Assembly: GCA_902774365.1 (NCBI GenBank)
Contig: CACYHX010000004.1
Coordinates: 29,066-93,065, forward strand
Length of the DNA: 64,000 bases
Source of the DNA: an uncultured Bacteroidia bacterium
GTDB lineage: Bacteria > Bacteroidota > Bacteroidia > Bacteroidales > F082
Direction: 5' to 3'
Shown here: piece after piece, positions 40,808 through 49,172 of the stretch
Position numbering within the stretch: the stretch's first letter is position 1
Layout: every line of letters begins with the position of its first letter
Notes under the pieces: model-generated
Databases searched by the model: none
Told to the model about the DNA's origin: nothing
Seen by the model: the letters and a program-made list of their open reading frames with translations, nothing else
Position numbers and translations under genes: made by a program

Positions 40808-42409
40808 TTAATTTTCAAAGACAATCTTTCGGGAGTCCAAATCGATGATTTTTGTTTCCGATGTCGCCAGATGCACATGGATCGTCTCCGAGGCGAAGTC
40901 GTTCATGTCAAATTCATTGGCCTTACGTTTGCCCATCAGGGCAAGGGCGTCGTGCGGGATTTTCACTTCCACATCACGGGCTTCGTTGCGGTTGAAGTTC
41001 ACCACCACCAACAGACGCTCGGACTCGGAATAGCGCAAGAAAGCATAGACAAACTGCGGGTCGAAGTTCGTGTACCATGGGTTGCACCACATGAGGTCAT
41101 AGAATTTACCTTCGCTGATGGCAGAATGTTCATTTCTGAAATGCAACAGATGATAGTAATACCCAAAGAGTTTCTTTTGTGATTCATCAAATCCACCGCC
41201 ATCGAACTTGCCACCGTTCATCCACTTTTGGTGCTGCGGCATGTGGCAATAGTCAAAGATGGAAGTGCGTCCGTCGTCGCCGCTATAACCCACTTCACCT
41301 ACAGCATCTTCCCCACTCTCTTGACCATTGTACACCATAAACGGCCCTGTGTTCATCAAAGCGGAAAGCGACACGGCAGGCAAGGCTGCAAAAGCATCGC
41401 CGACAAACCGAGGCGAAGCTAAACGCTTCTCGTCGTGGTTCTCCATGAAACGCAGCATGTGGGCATCCATTTCGTGCAAATCCTTCCACACCTGGCTGAT
41501 TTCTTTCGCCTCGTGGCCTTCGCAAAGTACCCGCTCCAGCGTGTTGTACAAACCCACTTTGTCGTAGAGATAATCGAAGCCTGCATCCAAAAAAGGCTGG
41601 TAAAGGTCAGGCTGATAGATTTCCGCAATCATCACAGGTTGGTAGTCCTTGCGCAGTTCGGCAATCACCCACTGCCAAAATGCCACCGGCACCATCTCGG
41701 CCATGTCCACGCGGAAGCCATCGACACATTTGCCGCACCAAAAACGAAGAATCTCCAGCATCTTCTCCCAAGTGTCGTGCTCGTCATAGTTCAGTTTGAC
41801 CGTGTCGTACCAGTCGTTGATACTCGGATTGGGAGCAAACACGTTGTTGCCCGTTGCCTTGGCGGGGAATTCCTCGTAAGGCTGTTGAGCTTCGTCTTTT
41901 GAAGGCATAGATACACTCGCTTTGAAAGCTCGGTATGACATGCCTTCAAAAGATTCGGAATGACATACATTCATAATCCTTGGCGACACAAACGCCTGAC
42001 CATCACAATAATAGAAATTGCACGGGTCGAAGCCCTTGTTTTGTCGCGCCAAGTGATTGGGGATGAAGTCGATGATGACTTTCATTCCTTTTGCATGGAT
42101 GCGGTCGACCAAATGTTCAAAGTCGGCCATCGTGCCCAAATCGGGATCTACGGCATGGTAGTCGTTGACGGCATAAGGCGAGCCCGCACGCCCCTTGGTG
42201 ATGTCGGGGTGTGTTCCAATGCTTTCGGAGGCATGCTTCAAGATGCCTGTCAGCCAGATATGGGTAAAACCCAAGTCTTTGATGGCGTCAAGGGCGGTAT
42301 CGTCGATGTCGTTGAAGGTGCCGCAACCATTCTCAGTCTTGCTGCCATCAATGTGGAAATCGGTCTGCTTGTTGCCGAAGAGTCGAGGGAAGAGTTGGTA
42401 GATGTTCAT
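40808..42409 (-). CDS. GH13 alpha-amylase family protein carrying an in-frame repeat insertion
   Basis: The 533-residue protein lacks a signal peptide, so it is cytoplasmic. GH13 motifs are VIIDFIPNHLA, VDGFRVDMAEMVP (nucleophile Asp), MIAEIYQP (Glu) and FMENHDEKR. It hydrolyses or rearranges alpha-1,4-glucans, probably stored glycogen together with glgB. At 41896-41952 a family-2 palindromic repeat contributes 19 codons reading FEGMSYRAFKASVSMPSK between two conserved segments, with a flanking degenerate half-unit. The reading frame is kept, so the enzyme may tolerate a surface loop there. The ATG lies four bases after a -7 element, suggesting a very short or absent leader. Confidence 0.88.
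   Translation of the reverse strand: MNIYQLFPRLFGNKQTDFHIDGSKTENGCGTFNDIDDTALDAIKDLGFTHIWLTGILKHASESIGTHPDITKGRAGSPYAVNDYHAVDPDLGTMADFEHLVDRIHAKGMKVIIDFIPNHLARQNKGFDPCNFYYCDGQAFVSPRIMNVCHSESFEGMSYRAFKASVSMPSKDEAQQPYEEFPAKATGNNVFAPNPSINDWYDTVKLNYDEHDTWEKMLEILRFWCGKCVDGFRVDMAEMVPVAFWQWVIAELRKDYQPVMIAEIYQPDLYQPFLDAGFDYLYDKVGLYNTLERVLCEGHEAKEISQVWKDLHEMDAHMLRFMENHDEKRLASPRFVGDAFAALPAVSLSALMNTGPFMVYNGQESGEDAVGEVGYSGDDGRTSIFDYCHMPQHQKWMNGGKFDGGGFDESQKKLFGYYYHLLHFRNEHSAISEGKFYDLMWCNPWYTNFDPQFVYAFLRYSESERLLVVVNFNRNEARDVEVKIPHDALALMGKRKANEFDMNDFASETIHVHLATSETKIIDLDSRKIVFEN
41896..41952. repeat. Palindromic repeat, family 2, inside the alpha-amylase gene
   Basis: Perfect 11-bp arms CTTTTGAAGGC/GCCTTCAAAAG enclose ATAGATACACTC...CGGTATGACAT. 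Length 57 bp, a multiple of three. A degenerate half-unit (CGGAATGACATA) follows to about 41970. Confidence 0.8.
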
Positions 42410-42413
42410 ACTG

Positions 42414-42421
42414 CAAAATTA
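42414..42421 (-). promoter_or_regulatory. -7 element of the amylase-glgB operon
   Basis: The minus strand reads TAATTTTG, ending only four bases before the ATG at 42409. Confidence 0.55.
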
Positions 42422-42461
42422 CGAAATTCCAGGCAATTTTCCAAATCAAACAAAAATATGC

Positions 42462-42469
42462 TACCTTTG
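42462..42469 (+). promoter_or_regulatory. -7 element of the GH29 gene
   Basis: TACCTTTG ends six bases before the ATG at 42476, which predicts a very short leader. It is divergent from the amylase promoter in a 66-bp gap. Confidence 0.55.
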
Positions 42470-42475
42470 CGGATT

Positions 42476-44203
42476 ATGAAAGCAAAGAAAAACCTCCTTT
42501 TCATCGCGGCGTTGCTCATCAGCAACCTCATTTCCGCACAAGTGCAACCCACCTGGGAATCCATCAACGAACGAGGCTATCCGCAGTGGTTTTCCGATGC
42601 CAAGCTGGGTATCTTCATCCATTGGGGCGTGTATTCCGTGCCTGCCTATGCCAGCCTCGAAGGCTATGCCGAATGGTACTACCGTGGCCTGATGACCAAC
42701 GACGACCGCAAGGCCTTCCAAGAGCGCGTCTACGGCAAAGACTTCAAATATGAGGACTTCGCACCGATGTGGAAAGCCGAGCTTTGGGACCCCGACGAAT
42801 GGGCCGACCTTTTCAAGAAGTCAGGGGCGAAATATGTGCTTTTGGTATCGAAGCACCATGACGGCTTCTGCCTTTGGCCGAGCCAATATGCGCCCAACTG
42901 GAACTCCGTGGATGTCGGGCCGCATCGCGACATCTGCGGTGAACTGACAGAAGCCGTGCGCAAACAAGGCATCAAGATGGGTTTCTATTACTCCCTGCCC
43001 GAATGGACCAGTCCCATCCACCGTTGGTATGAAGACCCCGACGAGAACATTGGCACCTACGTCGACACGCACATGATTCCGCAATTCAAGGAACTCATCA
43101 CGCGCTACGAGCCTACCGTACTCTTCACCGATGGCGAATGGCGCAACAGTGCCGAGCAGTGGCACGCCACCGAATTGATTTCGTGGTACTACAACACCGT
43201 GGGCGACGATGCCATCGTCAACGACCGCTGGGGCAACGGCGGACAGCATGGTTTCCGCACGCCCGAATACAGCGCAGGAATCACCCTCACCGACCGTCCC
43301 TGGGCAGAATGCCGTGGCCTAGGCCGTAGCTTCGGCCTCAACCGCAACGAGCCTTTGGACAACTACCTGACCTCCGACGAACTCATCCGCCATTTCTGCG
43401 TCCTCGTGGCAGCAGGCGGTGGCATGACACTCAACGTAGGTCCCGCCGCCGATGGCAAGATACCATTGTTGCAGCAAGAACGCCTACTTGACCTCGGCAA
43501 ATGGCTCGACATCAACGGAGAAGCCATCTACGGCACACGCCCTTACAAGAAATTCTATGAGATGAAGCCCGTCACCATATCGCGCACCGACGAGCAAATC
43601 GACTTCGACTGGAAGCGCAACTCGCCCGGCCCCGCCATCAGCTGCGACCATTTCCAGGCGCATTGGCAAGGCGTGTTCTCCTGCCCTGCCGACACCTACA
43701 CCTTTGAAATCCAAACCGACAACAAGGCCAAGTTGGTCATTGATGGAAAGACCCTCATCGAAGACACGCGAAAGAGCAATTCGGGCAAGACGAAACTCAC
43801 GCAAGGCCAACACAGCATCGAAGTCTTTTACGAAGAGGACGAACTCGAAGCCACCATTGCGCTATATTGGTCGTCAAAAAAGATGGAAAAACAAGTGATG
43901 CACGACTTCCGCATGGGTGCTATGCTACCTGCACAAGGCTTGAAAGCCACTTACACCTGCGAGCAGCCCTGCGTTTGCTATACACAAGGCAAGGACGCGC
44001 TTTACGCCATCGCGCTTGATTATCCTGAGGAGCAACTGGTTTTGGTCCTTGACAGACCAGATAATGATATGAAAGTTACGTTGTTGGGTTGCGATAAAGC
44101 TTTACCATGGGAATATAAGGATGGTCAACTCATCATCCACACAAGCCAACTGAAGTACAGTGACTTGAAGAGCACAGCGGCTTGGGTGTTCAAGATGAAA
44201 TGA
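42476..44203 (+). CDS. Glycoside hydrolase family 29 alpha-L-fucosidase with PA14-like domain
   Basis: The 575-residue product starts MKAKKNLLF; longer in-frame starts overlap the amylase gene. After the signal peptide (ending near LISAQ) comes the GH29 barrel: WFSDAKLGIFIHWG, KSGAKYVLLVSKHHDGFCLW and the presumed nucleophile Asp219 in LFTDGEW. A C-terminal PA14-like carbohydrate-binding domain (about 385-500, HWQGVFSCPADTYTFEI...LVIDGKTLI) follows, and a short beta tail. It removes fucose from host or plant glycans in the periplasm or at the surface. A bidirectional terminator separates it from the convergent CpeT-like gene. Confidence 0.9.
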   Translation: MKAKKNLLFIAALLISNLISAQVQPTWESINERGYPQWFSDAKLGIFIHWGVYSVPAYASLEGYAEWYYRGLMTNDDRKAFQERVYGKDFKYEDFAPMWKAELWDPDEWADLFKKSGAKYVLLVSKHHDGFCLWPSQYAPNWNSVDVGPHRDICGELTEAVRKQGIKMGFYYSLPEWTSPIHRWYEDPDENIGTYVDTHMIPQFKELITRYEPTVLFTDGEWRNSAEQWHATELISWYYNTVGDDAIVNDRWGNGGQHGFRTPEYSAGITLTDRPWAECRGLGRSFGLNRNEPLDNYLTSDELIRHFCVLVAAGGGMTLNVGPAADGKIPLLQQERLLDLGKWLDINGEAIYGTRPYKKFYEMKPVTISRTDEQIDFDWKRNSPGPAISCDHFQAHWQGVFSCPADTYTFEIQTDNKAKLVIDGKTLIEDTRKSNSGKTKLTQGQHSIEVFYEEDELEATIALYWSSKKMEKQVMHDFRMGAMLPAQGLKATYTCEQPCVCYTQGKDALYAIALDYPEEQLVLVLDRPDNDMKVTLLGCDKALPWEYKDGQLIIHTSQLKYSDLKSTAAWVFKMK

Positions 44204-44204
44204 A

Positions 44205-44225
44205 AAAAGCGGCGATGCCGCTTTT
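44205..44225. terminator. Bidirectional terminator between GH29 and the CpeT-like gene
   Basis: AAAAGCGGC-GAT-GCCGCTTTT, between convergent stops. Confidence 0.85.
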
Positions 44226-44232
44226 CCAATTC

Positions 44233-44826
44233 CTACTCCTTAATACCTTGATAGCCAAGGATACGGCTGGTGCCCGTCGGCATCCGCTTGACATAGAAGC
44301 GTTCGTCTTGCTGCACGAACTTGAAATGCAACAAATCACCTTGCGGGAAGCAATCAATGACCCCATAGCGATACCAATACGATTGATAAGAGAAGTCTTG
44401 TGTTTTCAAGAAGGTGATCTTCTTTCCATTCCTGAGGATGGCGGTGTTGAAGCCGTCGAAATAGTTGCTATTGCCCCATTTCCCGACAAACTGCGCAGGG
44501 TCCTTCAAGCTGTAGGCTTTCACAACAAACATTTTGTCGTTCTTCGGCTTCACCTCAAGCACTTTTTGAAGGATGACTTTTTCGTCCAGGGCAACCTCGA
44601 CATAGAGCCAATGATAAGGATTGCCCGTGTTTTCCCATATCGGGGTGAAGTGGGCCGACGCCGTGGTCGAGTCGTTCACAATGACCGTGTAGTCGCCCTG
44701 CATAGTGCGATAAAACTGCTTGGCGTCTTCCACCGTAAACTTTTGCTTTTGTGCAAAGCCGCCAAACCCTATCATGAGTGCGGCCAATATCAATGCAAGT
44801 CTTTTCATTTCATTTGTTTTTTTCAT
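44233..44826 (-). CDS. CpcT/CpeT-like exported protein
   Basis: The 197-residue protein has a signal peptide ending near GGFAQ. The body resembles the CpcT/CpeT chromophore-lyase fold: FYRTMQGDYT, HFTPIWENTG and WLYVEVAL correspond to conserved positions in that family. Heterotrophic bacteria have no phycobilisomes, so the role here is unknown; an extracytoplasmic ligand-binding function is inference. It overlaps the TonB receptor gene by one base and probably belongs to its transcript. Confidence 0.6.
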   Translation of the reverse strand: MKKTNEMKRLALILAALMIGFGGFAQKQKFTVEDAKQFYRTMQGDYTVIVNDSTTASAHFTPIWENTGNPYHWLYVEVALDEKVILQKVLEVKPKNDKMFVVKAYSLKDPAQFVGKWGNSNYFDGFNTAILRNGKKITFLKTQDFSYQSYWYRYGVIDCFPQGDLLHFKFVQQDERFYVKRMPTGTSRILGYQGIKE

Positions 44827-47249
44827 CAGAACGACAATGTAAGCCCGAGTGACGGAAGGACAGGCAGTTGCCGTGCCACATCGCTGGTGATCAAGTTGAC
44901 GTAAAACACGTTGTTACGGTTGTAGACGTTGGTCACACTGAGGTCGACCTCCAGCATGACGTGCTCCGTGAAGAAGAACTTACGCTTCACGTCGATGTCG
45001 AAGCGATGGTAGGTGGGCAGACGGCCTTGGTTCAGTTCGCCATAGAGCACGCCCAGTTCGCCGTTGGTGGTGGTATAGTCGAAGTTGATGCCATTCTGGA
45101 AGGAATAGTACTCATAGAAGCCTTGCACCTGGGTGAACGGGAAGCCTGTGCCGAAGTTCCATCGTCCGCTGAACTCCCACTGGCGCTTTGAGCCTGCGGT
45201 GTAGGTCAACAAGATGTTGATGTTGTGACGGCGGTCGAAGTGAGGGGCATATTGCACCATCTCCACGCCACCTTCCACGGCCTTTTCATATTCTCTGGTC
45301 ACAAAGCCCAACGCATAGACGGCCCACAAATACCAATGCTGGTTTTCAAACTTCAACGAAATATCGCAGCCATAGGCATCTCCCGTTTCCTTGATGAAGT
45401 CTTTCTTCAACAGGTCGGGGATGTGGGAGTTTTGCTCCGTTTCAGCGTAAATCTTATTTCTGTTGATGTTGGTCAGCTGTACGAAGTCTTTCCAGTAGCC
45501 TTCCACATTCACAGTGATGTTTTTATTCACATCAAATTCGGCGCCCAGGATAAAATGATTGGCCTTTTGAAGGTAGCTCTTGATAGGCTTCCCATTAAAG
45601 GTATTAGGCATGTTGTCGACGCCAGAAAGGAAGCCATAGAACAGGTTGACCACATCGCGGTCGCTGGTGGCGGCCACGAAGTTTTGCGAATACATGCCTG
45701 CTGCCGCTTTAATACGAAGCCAATCGGTGGCGTTATATTTGAGAGCCAGACGAGGCTCCGGAGACAATCCACCGAGGCTAACAGAAGGATAATATTGCAA
45801 ACGGAAGCTAGGCTCGATCAAGAACTTGCCCAAGGAGGCCTTATACTTCACATAGACGCCCAACTCCGTTGAGTTCTCGTCCTCACCTCCAATCTTTTGA
45901 TGGCCATAGACGCTATAGGTTTCGTAGTTCGTAGTATAACCCAACATCTCAATACCATACTTCAGCGTGCTCTTTCCAAAGAACTGCGTGAAGTCGAATC
46001 CTGCATTAAAGCCGCTGATATTGCTTTTACGGGCCGGGCTGCTCTCATCGATCATCCAAGAAGAATAGGAGGAATAGGCAATGTTACCTTCAATCATCAC
46101 AGGCGCTTTGCCGGGTATCACCAAGAAATTGGCGCCGGCACCATAGGAATTCCAGCCGAAGTCCGACAAAGCCTTGTAATTATTCACGCGGTCACGGAAA
46201 TAAAAGCCAAAGAAATTCACCTTACTGCCATTGGGGGCGTTGATAGAAATCTTGCCGTACACATCCTGGAAGTTAAAAGGCAGGACAGTGTCGTAAGCAG
46301 GCCTGATGATCGTATCGTTTGGCTGAAAGACCGTGTCGTTCCGATGGCCCATAAACGCAGCAAACATAGGTTTATAAATGGCTCGGCTGGTCTGCTCCAG
46401 ATAGGAGTTTTTGGCAGAGAGGATAAACGACACCGAGACATCATCGGGCGTCTTGGCTTTCTTCAGGGGACCTTCCAGCAGCACCCTAGCACCAAAGGTG
46501 TTACCACCAACTTTACCCGAGATGCGTTTCTTGTTACCATCGCGGGTGGAGATGTCCATGACGGATGAGATACGTCCACTATATTCGGCACCAAAGCCGC
46601 CCGTGTAGACATCGGCATTGCGGATAATGTCAGTATCGAACACCGAGAACAGCCCGATGGAATGGAAGGGGTTGTAAACCACCATGCCATCGAGAATCAC
46701 CTTGTTTTGGATAGGCGAGCCGCCACGGATGTAGAGCTGACCACCTTGGTCACCCGTGAAGACGACACCGGGCACCACTTGAAGGTATTGGGCAAAGTCG
46801 GCCTGTCCACCCACGCTCGGTATCTTGGTGATGGTTTTGGGCGTCACCGTGATGACCGAAGTCTTCGTCTCCGTGCGAGCCTCGATCTTGTCAGCTGTAA
46901 TCGTCACCGTTTCCAGCTGCTGGCTCGTCTCTTTCAGGTAATACTTGCGGCTGAAGGTTTGGCCTTTCGACAACGAGAAGTTCTCAGAAATGGTGTCATA
47001 ACCCACACTGGTAATCAGCAACGTATAATGTCCGTCGGGAATACGGTTAATGTTGAAATAGCCGTTCTCGTTGGTTGAGCCGCCATAGGTAGTACCTTTC
47101 AAATAGACATTGGTGAACATCATCGGCTCGCCCGTGGATTCCTCATACACGAAGCCTTTGATGGTATTGTCTTGTGCCCAAAGGGTAAGTGTCCCCACAA
47201 GAAGAAATAAAGTCGTGAGAAGCAGTTTGGAGAAATAACGATTACTCAT
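44826..47249 (-). CDS. TonB-dependent receptor with carboxypeptidase-regulatory-like domain
   Basis: The 807-residue product starts MSNRYFSKLL; an upstream in-frame ATG would add 19 residues before the signal peptide and is rejected. The order is signal peptide (ending LTLWAQ), carboxypeptidase-D-regulatory-like sandwich (about 28-110), plug (about 120-225, VVPGVVFTGDQGGQLYIRGGSPIQNKVILDG region with GGQLYIRGGSP) and beta-barrel to a C-terminal Phe. It imports an unknown substrate across the outer membrane with TonB energy. No SusD partner is adjacent. A -7-like TATTTTTG lies on the minus strand at 47296-47303. Confidence 0.88.
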   Translation of the reverse strand: MSNRYFSKLLLTTLFLLVGTLTLWAQDNTIKGFVYEESTGEPMMFTNVYLKGTTYGGSTNENGYFNINRIPDGHYTLLITSVGYDTISENFSLSKGQTFSRKYYLKETSQQLETVTITADKIEARTETKTSVITVTPKTITKIPSVGGQADFAQYLQVVPGVVFTGDQGGQLYIRGGSPIQNKVILDGMVVYNPFHSIGLFSVFDTDIIRNADVYTGGFGAEYSGRISSVMDISTRDGNKKRISGKVGGNTFGARVLLEGPLKKAKTPDDVSVSFILSAKNSYLEQTSRAIYKPMFAAFMGHRNDTVFQPNDTIIRPAYDTVLPFNFQDVYGKISINAPNGSKVNFFGFYFRDRVNNYKALSDFGWNSYGAGANFLVIPGKAPVMIEGNIAYSSYSSWMIDESSPARKSNISGFNAGFDFTQFFGKSTLKYGIEMLGYTTNYETYSVYGHQKIGGEDENSTELGVYVKYKASLGKFLIEPSFRLQYYPSVSLGGLSPEPRLALKYNATDWLRIKAAAGMYSQNFVAATSDRDVVNLFYGFLSGVDNMPNTFNGKPIKSYLQKANHFILGAEFDVNKNITVNVEGYWKDFVQLTNINRNKIYAETEQNSHIPDLLKKDFIKETGDAYGCDISLKFENQHWYLWAVYALGFVTREYEKAVEGGVEMVQYAPHFDRRHNINILLTYTAGSKRQWEFSGRWNFGTGFPFTQVQGFYEYYSFQNGINFDYTTTNGELGVLYGELNQGRLPTYHRFDIDVKRKFFFTEHVMLEVDLSVTNVYNRNNVFYVNLITSDVARQLPVLPSLGLTLSF

Positions 47250-47295
47250 AGCGATATCAGATAATTTATACTTATGCAAACCTAGTATTGAATTG

Positions 47296-47303
47296 CAAAA
47301 ATA
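47296..47303 (-). promoter_or_regulatory. Putative -7 element of the TonB receptor gene
   Basis: TATTTTTG on the minus strand, about 47 bp before the ATG at 47249. Confidence 0.4.
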
Positions 47304-47410
47304 CAAATTATTTCAAACAACCGCTCAAAATAGTAAAAAAAACGCTTGAAATGAGAAAAATTCGTCTTTATCCAACTTATTACCCTATTTCACAAACGCA
47401 TCAGGGCAAG

Positions 47411-47680
47411 TTAAAAGAAATGGGAGAAAAAGCTGTGAAACCAGCTGTGGGTGGCCTCATAGTGATACAAGAGGACACTGCCGCACAAGGTAAGGACCAA
47501 CAGGATGGCTTTTATCCAATCCTTTACAGGCAGCACCATAACTCCGATGAGGATGAGCATCATGGGCCAAAGACGCCACAAAAGGGTCCAACTGAACTCA
47601 AAGACGTTGCAAGCGGCCAGAAGGGCGACCACTCCAATAAAAAGGAGGATGATTCCTGTAAACAAATTCCTGCTTTTCAT
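47411..47680 (-). CDS. Small membrane protein (LiaI/DUF5668-like)
   Basis: The 89-residue protein has about three hydrophobic segments (5-25, 32-50, 54-75), with the LLFIGVVALLAACNVF and LWPMMLILIGVMVL pattern of LiaI/LiaF transmembrane regions. It overlaps the PspC gene by four bases, so they are coupled. Such pairs are tied to envelope stress in other bacteria; here that is inference. Confidence 0.65.
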   Translation of the reverse strand: MKSRNLFTGIILLFIGVVALLAACNVFEFSWTLLWRLWPMMLILIGVMVLPVKDWIKAILLVLTLCGSVLLYHYEATHSWFHSFFSHFF

Positions 47681-48081
47681 GATTGCTTAGCTTTAGGGAG
47701 GATTAAGATAAGTCCGAGAACGATCAGGGCGATGGGCCATATCATCTGCCAATTGAATTCAGGCACAAAGCGGTGTAGCAATCCCAGCGCGCCCAATCCG
47801 ATGAACGTCAAGCCAATTACCATGCTACCGCTGTTCTTCTTTGGCGCTTGGGATGTCTCTGAAACGAAAGTCTCAACGCCATCGGACGATGGCTCAAAGC
47901 GGCCTGCGGGCATCACAATCCAGAGGATGATGTAGAGCCAGAGTCCAGTGCCGGCAAACAGGATCATAAAAGCCAACAGGAGTCGCAACAGCGTGGCATC
48001 CATGCCGAAATAATTAGCCAATCCGGCGCAAACGCCGCCAATCACTTTGTGTTGGGTGTCTCTTTGAAGTTTCTTTTCCAT
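47677..48081 (-). CDS. PspC-domain membrane protein
   Basis: The 134-residue protein has an N-terminal PspC domain (residues 4-62: KLQRDTQHKVIGGVCAGLA, core IGGVCAGLANYFGMD, then GLWLYIILWIVMPAG) and a C-terminal pair of LiaF-like membrane segments. PspC proteins respond to envelope stress. It is followed by the overlapping small membrane protein gene. Confidence 0.85.
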   Translation of the reverse strand: MEKKLQRDTQHKVIGGVCAGLANYFGMDATLLRLLLAFMILFAGTGLWLYIILWIVMPAGRFEPSSDGVETFVSETSQAPKKNSGSMVIGLTFIGLGALGLLHRFVPEFNWQMIWPIALIVLGLILILPKAKQS

Positions 48082-48213
48082 CGTTGTCTTGTTTTTTGTT
48101 GTTTAACAATTGAACCGAAGTCACATTATCAAACATTGTGCAAATAACGCCATTTTCTTCCAAATTGTCATGCTTTCGTGTGGGTTGTAACCTTGCAACC
48201 TCGCAAATGACAT

Positions 48214-48239
48214 AAAAAAGGCCGTTCCGAAGAACGGCC
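48214..48239 (-). terminator. Terminator with TTCG loop after the 48.3-kb T9SS gene
   Basis: On the minus strand GGCCGTTC-TTCG-GAACGGCC followed by six T residues. Confidence 0.88.
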
Positions 48240-48277
48240 AATGACTATGAAAAACAAAACATTATTTCAATTAGGTC

Positions 48278-49030
48278 TTACTTCCTCACGATGAACTTCT
48301 CGGTCCTTACGGTGCGACCATCAACCTTAAGGTTGCAGAAATAAATGCCTTCGGTAAGGTCAGCCACCGACAAGACGGCTTGACCTTGTAAACTGTTCAG
48401 ATCCTGGCTCATCACCTCTTGGCCCAGCAGGTTGTAGACCGAAACGGAGGCGTTGACAGCGCTGGGCAGTTCATAGTTGAACCGTACCACCGACGAAGCG
48501 GGATTAGGATAGGCATGGCCCAAAACCACCTGGTTCTCATCAATGCCCTCAGCGCCATAGGCGAACCACATTTCAAGGCAGATGGCATTGTCGGGGTCAT
48601 CCGAAGGATAGGCATAGTAACGTACAATGGAAGTGCCGACAAGGAAGTTTGCAGGGTCTCCCGAATACGTGGGGTCGATTTGATGATGGAAAGACAATAG
48701 GCCTGCCAACGAAACCGAATTACCTTCCAACTCGTTGGGACGGCTGATGGTCACCGTCGGGTCGTAGCAACTGCCCCAGCAGAAAGAATTCTCTGTGCCA
48801 GGAACCATTTGGATTTCTTCCTTCATGACCACCACCGAAAGCGTTTGGTTGGTTAGATTCCTGAGTTGCATTTCCTGCGCCAATTCACCTGTCATATTAG
48901 GTTCAGAAGGGCAGATATAGACCTCATTGTTGGCGAAGACTCGTCCATCCAACTCAAACTGCAAGGTCTGTGCTGACGCAAAGGCTACTAAAACCAAAAA
49001 AGCAAGGGTAAAAATAGATTTTTTCATCAT
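48278..49030 (-). CDS. Secreted protein with T9SS C-terminal sorting domain
   Basis: The 250-residue product starts MMKKSIFTL (signal peptide ending FASAQ). About 150 residues of beta-rich sequence of unknown family (two cysteines in CWGSCYD) are followed by a canonical T9SS domain: HAYPNPASSVVRFNYEL, VYNLLGQEVM, LTEGIYFCNLKVDGR and a final KFIVRK. It is probably a surface protein. It is divergent from the next T9SS gene, with an AT-rich 142-bp region between. Confidence 0.8.
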   Translation of the reverse strand: MMKKSIFTLAFLVLVAFASAQTLQFELDGRVFANNEVYICPSEPNMTGELAQEMQLRNLTNQTLSVVVMKEEIQMVPGTENSFCWGSCYDPTVTISRPNELEGNSVSLAGLLSFHHQIDPTYSGDPANFLVGTSIVRYYAYPSDDPDNAICLEMWFAYGAEGIDENQVVLGHAYPNPASSVVRFNYELPSAVNASVSVYNLLGQEVMSQDLNSLQGQAVLSVADLTEGIYFCNLKVDGRTVRTEKFIVRK

Positions 49031-49172
49031 AGCGTATAATTTTAATTGTTCATTTATTCCTAATTCAACCTGCAAAAATGCAAAACTTTTCCCAATCTTG
49101 CAACAAAAACATTGCCATTTTTTGAAAAATATCTATTTTTGTGCAGAAAAAAAGAGACAAAACCATACGCAC

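Noticed and set aside
47288-47935. 215-codon plus-strand frame opposite the PspC pair
   Set aside because: Antisense to two membrane-protein genes with clear family features; no independent support.
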